Of a DNA stretch of 31,378 nucleotides, positions 27,425-31,378 are shown piece by piece. The position numbers and the translations under genes were made by a program. A model generated the notes under the pieces. The model was given only the letters and a program-made list of their open reading frames with translations. It was not told the origin of the DNA and searched no databases. This DNA is from a virus. The stretch covers positions 1-31,378 of the IMG/VR virus record IMGVR_UViG_3300002131_000066; one strand, given 5' to 3'. How positions within the stretch are numbered: position 1 is the stretch's first letter; each line of letters opens with the position of its first letter.

Positions 27425-28338
27425 TGGCAAAATTTAAACCAATCGACTGCGATATCATCTACCTTAGTTACGATGAACCAAACGCAGAAAAAAACTACGC
27501 AGACTTACTTACTAAAGTGCCGTGGGCAAAACGGGTACACGGCGTAGAAGGTAGTGATGCAGCGCACAAAGCATGTGCTAGACTAAGTGAAACAGATCGA
27601 TTTATTACTGTTGACGGTGACAATCGTATTAAGGAAGAGTTTTTAAATCAAGAAATTGATTTTGATGAGCATGCTGATTTAAGCAGTAGTGTAATTAGTT
27701 GGGCTGGAAAAAATGTTATCAATGGATTGATCTACGGCAACGGTGGATTAAAATGTTGGCCTAAAGAATATGTACTCAAAATGAAAACACATGAGAATGC
27801 TGATCCGAATAATCAACATGCCCAAGTTGATTTTTGTTGGGATACAAAGTATATACAAATGGAAGGCACATACTGCGATGTGCATAACAACTCTACTGCA
27901 CAACAAGCATGGCGAGCAGGTTTCCGTGAAGGTGTCAAGATGGCACTGGACCGCGGCTTGCGTGTTACTAAAGAAGAATTTGTAAAACTGCATTGGAAGA
28001 ATCTACACAGACTTTATATTTGGCTCATGGTAGGAGCAGATGCAGAAAACGGTAACTGGGCTATACTTGGATCAAGAGCTGGATTATACATGACAATGTG
28101 TACAGACTGGGACTTTGTTAATGTTCGCGATTTTGAATATCTAAATGATTTATGGAAAGTTTCTTTTGAGTCAATTGAAGATGTTGAGTATGAAATAGAA
28201 GAATATGGTATTAAATTAATTGATCAACTGGATATTCCTATTGCTGAAGTGCCGTTAAATGCGCAACAAAGTAAATTCTTTAAAACAATTTACCAAAATC
28301 CTATGCGCATGTCAAACAAGTTTATGGAAAAAGAATGA
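27424..28338 (+). CDS. DxD glycosyltransferase-like protein, family 'SYDEP', long paralogue (304 aa)
   Basis: The N-terminal strand DIIYLSYDEPNAEKNYADLL, then WAKRVHGVEG and FITVDGDNRI (D64, D66), resembles a GT-A-type nucleotide-sugar domain with a DxD-like metal site. A second conserved block is NGLIYGNGGLKCWPKEYVLK. A third, WRAGFREGVKMALD, leads to HRLYIWLMVGADAENGNW and AILGSRAGLY. All blocks recur in the 224-residue protein two genes on. The long form has an extra C-terminal ~70 residues after DFEYLNDLW. Similar proteins, as I recall, occur in marine myoviruses as glycosyltransferase-like or hypothetical. ATG shares one base with the upstream stop, with GAGG 7 bases upstream. Activity is inferred from fold-like features only. 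Confidence 0.62.
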   Translation: MAKFKPIDCDIIYLSYDEPNAEKNYADLLTKVPWAKRVHGVEGSDAAHKACARLSETDRFITVDGDNRIKEEFLNQEIDFDEHADLSSSVISWAGKNVINGLIYGNGGLKCWPKEYVLKMKTHENADPNNQHAQVDFCWDTKYIQMEGTYCDVHNNSTAQQAWRAGFREGVKMALDRGLRVTKEEFVKLHWKNLHRLYIWLMVGADAENGNWAILGSRAGLYMTMCTDWDFVNVRDFEYLNDLWKVSFESIEDVEYEIEEYGIKLIDQLDIPIAEVPLNAQQSKFFKTIYQNPMRMSNKFMEKE

Positions 28339-29594
28339 AAAAAGATACACTATGTACAATACCTTGGATGCATTTAAATTTTGAACCAAATGGCAAAGTT
28401 GTTCCGTGTTGCTTAACTTCTTCGCACAACTATTTTGCAGGAGATCTTAATACAGAAAGTATTCAAGAAATTTGGAATAGTGACAACATGAAAGCTCTTC
28501 GAAAAGAGATGCTTAATGGTGTTGAACCAAAGATATGTGACAAGTGTTTTAATAAAGAAAAAGTTACGCCTGAAAGTGGAAGATTTTTTAATAACAGAGA
28601 TTTTCCAGAAGTATTAGAAAAAATTCCAGAAATAACATTAGAAGATGGTACGTGTACTGAAATGGATTTAAAATATTGGGATTTTAGATTTAGTAACTTG
28701 TGTAATTTTAAATGTCGTAGCTGCGGCCCTCGGTATAGCAGTGCTTGGGTACCTGATGCTAAAAAACTAGGTTACACAGATCAAGAAAAAGTATGGAGCA
28801 TCGGATCAGTTGATGATCAAACTAATTTTGATTTCCTCAAAGACCAAATTGATGTTGTAAAGCGTATATATTTTGCAGGCGGCGAACCTTTATTGATGCC
28901 CGAGCATTGGCAAATTTTAGACATGTTAGTCGAAAAAGAAAGATTTGATGTTAAGTTAAGTTACAACACTAATGCATCTGTTTTGTCTTACGGTAAGAAA
29001 CATATTCTTGATTACTGGAGTAAATGGAAGTTTGGAAAATTAGAAGTGTGGCCAAGTATTGACGAGATAGGCGAAAGAGCAGAATTAATAAGATCAGGAA
29101 CAGTATGGTCTAAGGTTGAAGAAAATTTAATAGAACTTACAAAGTATGAAAATATTATATTACGACCTGGTCTTACTATAGGTGCTTGGAATGTGCATCG
29201 ATTGCCCGAAATTATCAATCATTTAATTTCTTTAGGAGTAATCAAAGGTCCTAATCCAAAAATAAAAGGTATTAAGTATAATAACTTCTTTATTAATTTA
29301 TTAGAACACCCTGTGCATTATCATGTAAGCATTTTATCTGATGAATATAGAGAACAAATATCTGCAAAGTTAAATGCATTTATTATAGAATATAACGAAA
29401 AGTACAACACAGATATTGCACCGACGTTTGTACACATTTTATCTGAACTAAAGAAACCTTTTAATTTAAAAGCTGCAAAAAAATTCTTAGAATTAACTAA
29501 TCAGTTAGATAAGTTACGCAATGAAGATACTTTTAAAGTATTGCCAGAAATGGAAGATGTTAAACGTAGTGTAGAGAGGCACATAAATGTATGA
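28335..29594 (+). CDS. Radical SAM enzyme with N-terminal twitch-type Cys domain (419 aa)
   Basis: The radical SAM cluster motif is C123-NFK-C127-RS-C130 (in SNLCNFKCRSCG), the CxxxCxxC that holds the catalytic 4Fe-4S cluster. FAGGEPLL (G182-G183-E184) is the SAM-binding GGE motif. Ahead of it, residues 1-75 carry C7, C25, C26, C68 and C71 (LCTIPWMHL; VPCCLTS; ICDKCFNKE), with GDLNTESIQEIWNSD between. These match the SPASM/twitch-type auxiliary cluster domain, here N-terminal rather than C-terminal as in most such enzymes. Proteins with this N-terminal arrangement are known as 'twitch domain-containing radical SAM' proteins; their substrates are mostly unknown. The start overlaps the previous stop by 4 bases (ATGA). 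It lies between two paralogous DxD proteins, suggesting it acts on a sugar, glycan or peptide that they handle. Confidence 0.85.
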   Translation: MKKDTLCTIPWMHLNFEPNGKVVPCCLTSSHNYFAGDLNTESIQEIWNSDNMKALRKEMLNGVEPKICDKCFNKEKVTPESGRFFNNRDFPEVLEKIPEITLEDGTCTEMDLKYWDFRFSNLCNFKCRSCGPRYSSAWVPDAKKLGYTDQEKVWSIGSVDDQTNFDFLKDQIDVVKRIYFAGGEPLLMPEHWQILDMLVEKERFDVKLSYNTNASVLSYGKKHILDYWSKWKFGKLEVWPSIDEIGERAELIRSGTVWSKVEENLIELTKYENIILRPGLTIGAWNVHRLPEIINHLISLGVIKGPNPKIKGIKYNNFFINLLEHPVHYHVSILSDEYREQISAKLNAFIIEYNEKYNTDIAPTFVHILSELKKPFNLKAAKKFLELTNQLDKLRNEDTFKVLPEMEDVKRSVERHINV

Positions 29595-30261
29595 TATTGT
29601 TTTCATAAGCTATAATGAACCTACTGCTGATGCAAATTATGCAGCACTAAAGGAAAGATTTCCAATAGCTAAACGAGTTCACGGTGTAAAAGGCATTCAT
29701 CAAGCACACATTAAAGCAGCAAAAAAGTGCTTTACTAAAATGGTATGGATTGTTGATGCAGATGCAGTAATTAAAGAAGATTTTAACTTTGAATATGAAG
29801 TGCCCGATCATCAATTAGATCACGTACACGTTTGGCGCAGTCAAAATCCGATTAATGATCTAGTCTACGGGTACGGCGGCATTAAGTTATTTCCACGAAA
29901 AATGACAATTGATATGGATGTTAGTAAGCCTGACATGACTACAAGCATTAGTAATAATTTTGTATTAATGCCGTATATTGCAAATGTTACTGCATTTAAT
30001 ACAGGCGAGTTTGAAACTTGGAAAAGTGCATTTAGAGAATGTTGTAAACTTGCAAGCAAAGTTATTGATAGACAAAAGTCAGAAGAAACTGATAAAAGAT
30101 TGCACACATGGTGTACAATAGGAGAAGATCGTCCATTTGGTAGCTATGCTATTCAAGGTGCAAAAGCAGGCGCAGCATATGGCGCAAGAAATCGAGGCAA
30201 TGCAGAAGCACTTAAACAAATTAACGACTTCGATTGGTTAAAGGAAAAGTTTAATGAGTAA
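29587..30261 (+). CDS. DxD glycosyltransferase-like protein, family 'SYDEP', short paralogue (224 aa)
   Basis: This is a shorter homologue of the 304-residue protein. The blocks correspond in order: DIVFISYNEPTADANYAALK; AKRVHGVKG; VWIVDADAVI (D57 and D59, the DxD-like motif); NDLVYGYGGIKLFPRK; ETWKSAFRECCKLASK; and RLHTWCTIGEDRPFGSYAIQ then GAKAGAAYG. It ends shortly after the last shared block, so it lacks the C-terminal extension of its paralogue. Start ATG overlaps the radical SAM stop by 8 bases, with GAGAGG (29574-29579) 7 bases upstream. A GT-A-like sugar transfer role is the best guess; the family has no function I can name with certainty. Confidence 0.62.
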   Translation: MYDIVFISYNEPTADANYAALKERFPIAKRVHGVKGIHQAHIKAAKKCFTKMVWIVDADAVIKEDFNFEYEVPDHQLDHVHVWRSQNPINDLVYGYGGIKLFPRKMTIDMDVSKPDMTTSISNNFVLMPYIANVTAFNTGEFETWKSAFRECCKLASKVIDRQKSEETDKRLHTWCTIGEDRPFGSYAIQGAKAGAAYGARNRGNAEALKQINDFDWLKEKFNE

Positions 30262-31087
30262 TGAAAGTACTTTAAGCTGGGTAAGAGGTCTATCAGAATA
30301 TTTAAGATTTGTTGATGATAAAGAAGCAAAAAAGTTTATTGATTTTTTAGAACAAGCTATGTATGCAGATTCGCCAGTAATTGATGATACTAATCAAGCA
30401 GGAATGATTGAATTTATAAGTGTATTAAGAAAGTTTACACCAAACCCAATTTTTGATATATTTCATAAGTATTACAGATTAGGTAATAACCCATTATTGC
30501 TACAAGATGCATTTAGTAGAGGACAGGTATTAAGTAAAATCTGGTTAGCTGAAGAATTATTAAAAATTAAAAATAATTTTGAAATGATTCATGTACATGC
30601 AGGATGGTTTGGACAGCTACGTCTTTACCTTGATGCAGCAAATATCTCTTATAATAAAATGAGAATTTTTGATATTGATCCAGCTGCACTAGAAGTGAGC
30701 GACAAAATTTTTAATAATGATAAAATTAAAGACTTTGAAGTAAAATCTGCAAGTTTAGATATTACAAATCCTACTTGGTTATTTAGAACAGGATGCGAAT
30801 ATAATATAACTGCTACATCTAAAGAAAAAACAATACCTGATCTTGTAGTTAATACTAGCGCAGAACACTTTAACGAAGATTGGTATACTAAATTTACTAT
30901 TAGAACTCAAAGCAGTGATCCTCTTTTTGTAATTCAAACAAACAATTTATTTGAGGTAGAAGAACACATAAACTGTGTACACAGTATAAATGAAATGTTA
31001 ATTAAATTTCCAATGACACGGATCGAATATGCAGGCGAAAAAGAACTATTTGGTTATAAAAGATTTATGTTGATTGGTAGACCATGA
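30254..31087 (+). CDS. Methyltransferase-like protein (277 aa)
   Basis: An N-terminal helical region of ~100 residues is followed by a Rossmann-like order: MIHVHAGWFGQLRLYLD (motif I position, V114-Q121), RIFDIDPAALEVSDKIF (D140/D142, the acidic residue after the second strand that would bind the SAM ribose), and DLVVNTSAEHFNEDWY (about residue 198). This is the layout of class I SAM-dependent methyltransferases. Motif I is atypical: it has HAGWFG in place of the usual G.G.G, so SAM binding is not assured. It overlaps the previous gene by 8 bases (ATGAGTAA) with AAGGA 8 bases upstream. In the cassette it could finish a sugar or peptide modification begun by its neighbours. A non-methylating nucleotide-binding role is an alternative. 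Confidence 0.55.
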   Translation: MSNESTLSWVRGLSEYLRFVDDKEAKKFIDFLEQAMYADSPVIDDTNQAGMIEFISVLRKFTPNPIFDIFHKYYRLGNNPLLLQDAFSRGQVLSKIWLAEELLKIKNNFEMIHVHAGWFGQLRLYLDAANISYNKMRIFDIDPAALEVSDKIFNNDKIKDFEVKSASLDITNPTWLFRTGCEYNITATSKEKTIPDLVVNTSAEHFNEDWYTKFTIRTQSSDPLFVIQTNNLFEVEEHINCVHSINEMLIKFPMTRIEYAGEKELFGYKRFMLIGRP

Positions 31088-31305
31088 ATATAGATGATTT
31101 AAGTTTAAGAGAATTGCAAAAGGAAAGCGCTCGTGCGCTAAGTACTATAGACGCAACAAATAATAACATATGGCAGTTTAACAAGCAAGCACATCATAAT
31201 AGCCAAAATTGGTATACAGCAGTTATTAAATGGTATGTAGAACAGTACGGCGACTTACCGAGTAAAGTTGGCCCAGGTAAGGATGTAAAATTAATATTGG
31301 AATGA
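31084..31305 (+). CDS. Small hypothetical protein (73 aa)
   Basis: I do not recognise this protein. It is a short soluble protein with an N-terminal helix (LSLRELQKESARALSTIDAT) and a tryptophan-rich middle (NNIWQFNKQAHHNSQNWYTA, then VIKWYVEQYGDLPSKVG). There is no signal peptide or zinc motif. The ATG overlaps the stop of the methyltransferase-like gene by 4 bases (ATGA) and only a weak ribosome-binding sequence is visible, so translation probably depends on coupling. The close packing argues for a real gene. Its role may be accessory to the cassette. Confidence 0.6.
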   Translation: MNIDDLSLRELQKESARALSTIDATNNNIWQFNKQAHHNSQNWYTAVIKWYVEQYGDLPSKVGPGKDVKLILE

Positions 31306-31307
31306 CA

Positions 31308-31378
31308 ATGAACGTAATTGAAATTTTAAAAGAAAATAAAAAATCTATAATTGATCAAGCAGTAGAGTGGATTAAAAA
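31308..31378 (+). CDS. Start of a further gene, cut by the window edge
   Basis: ATG at 31308 lies 2 bases after the previous stop and opens a frame without stop to the window end (23 codons: MNVIEILKENKKSIIDQAVE then WIK). The start reads as a helix. Nothing can be said of its function from so short a piece. It continues the same operon and strand. Confidence 0.5.
   Translation, partial: MNVIEILKENKKSIIDQAVEWIK

Noticed and set aside
27791-27985. 64-residue plus-strand frame inside the 304-residue gene
   Set aside because: It is fully contained in another frame of a well-supported gene, with no ribosome-binding site or family resemblance.
28335-29594. Queuosine-pathway radical SAM enzyme (QueE type), sometimes carried by phages
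   Set aside because: The protein is about twice the usual QueE length, has an N-terminal auxiliary Cys domain, and no other queuosine gene is nearby.
1-31378. CRISPR array, tRNA genes, insertion sequence or integrase
   Set aside because: No spaced direct repeats, no cloverleaf-like sequence and no transposase or recombinase reading frame were seen.

Overview
The window reads as part of the late (virion morphogenesis) region of a marine T4-like myovirus genome. All real genes lie on the plus strand, they are packed with almost no intergenic space (the largest gap is 66 bases), the DNA is AT-rich, and the protein families are those of myoviruses infecting marine bacteria (pelagiphages and cyanophages). 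I see no host-identifying gene (no photosynthesis gene, no tRNA), so the host is open. SAR11-like or picocyanobacterial hosts are plausible from family resemblance only.

Region 1 (1-15315) is one open frame of at least 5104 residues that enters from the left edge. It is a giant virion structural protein, probably at the baseplate or tail tip, built from a cupredoxin-like domain, several short carbohydrate-binding-like modules, FG-GAP/beta-propeller-like blades, GxGY repeats and a C-terminal stack of small beta-sandwich repeats.

Region 2 (15336-24670) holds a 200-residue structural protein, three paralogous tail-fibre proteins that share an N-terminal attachment region and differ in their C-terminal ends (one tail-collar domain, one unrecognised tip, one G2-peptidase-like end), and two members of a second adhesin family. 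The longer of these two adds a Calx-beta-like domain, a proline linker and two recently duplicated Ig-like repeats. ATAAATA elements resembling T4-type late promoters stand before three of these genes.

Region 3 (24682-31378) begins with a strong sigma70-type promoter (TTGACA, 17-base spacer, TATACT) and continues as a tightly coupled operon: a small conserved protein, two DxD glycosyltransferase-like proteins, an unknown protein, two paralogous DxD proteins flanking a radical SAM enzyme with an N-terminal twitch-type cysteine domain, a methyltransferase-like protein, a 73-residue protein and the start of one more gene. Most neighbours overlap by 1 to 8 bases. The best reading is a phage-encoded glycan or surface modification cassette, expressed separately from the structural genes. 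Its substrate (the phage's own fibres, a host surface polymer, or a small molecule) cannot be told from sequence. This is the part most likely to be an undescribed system.
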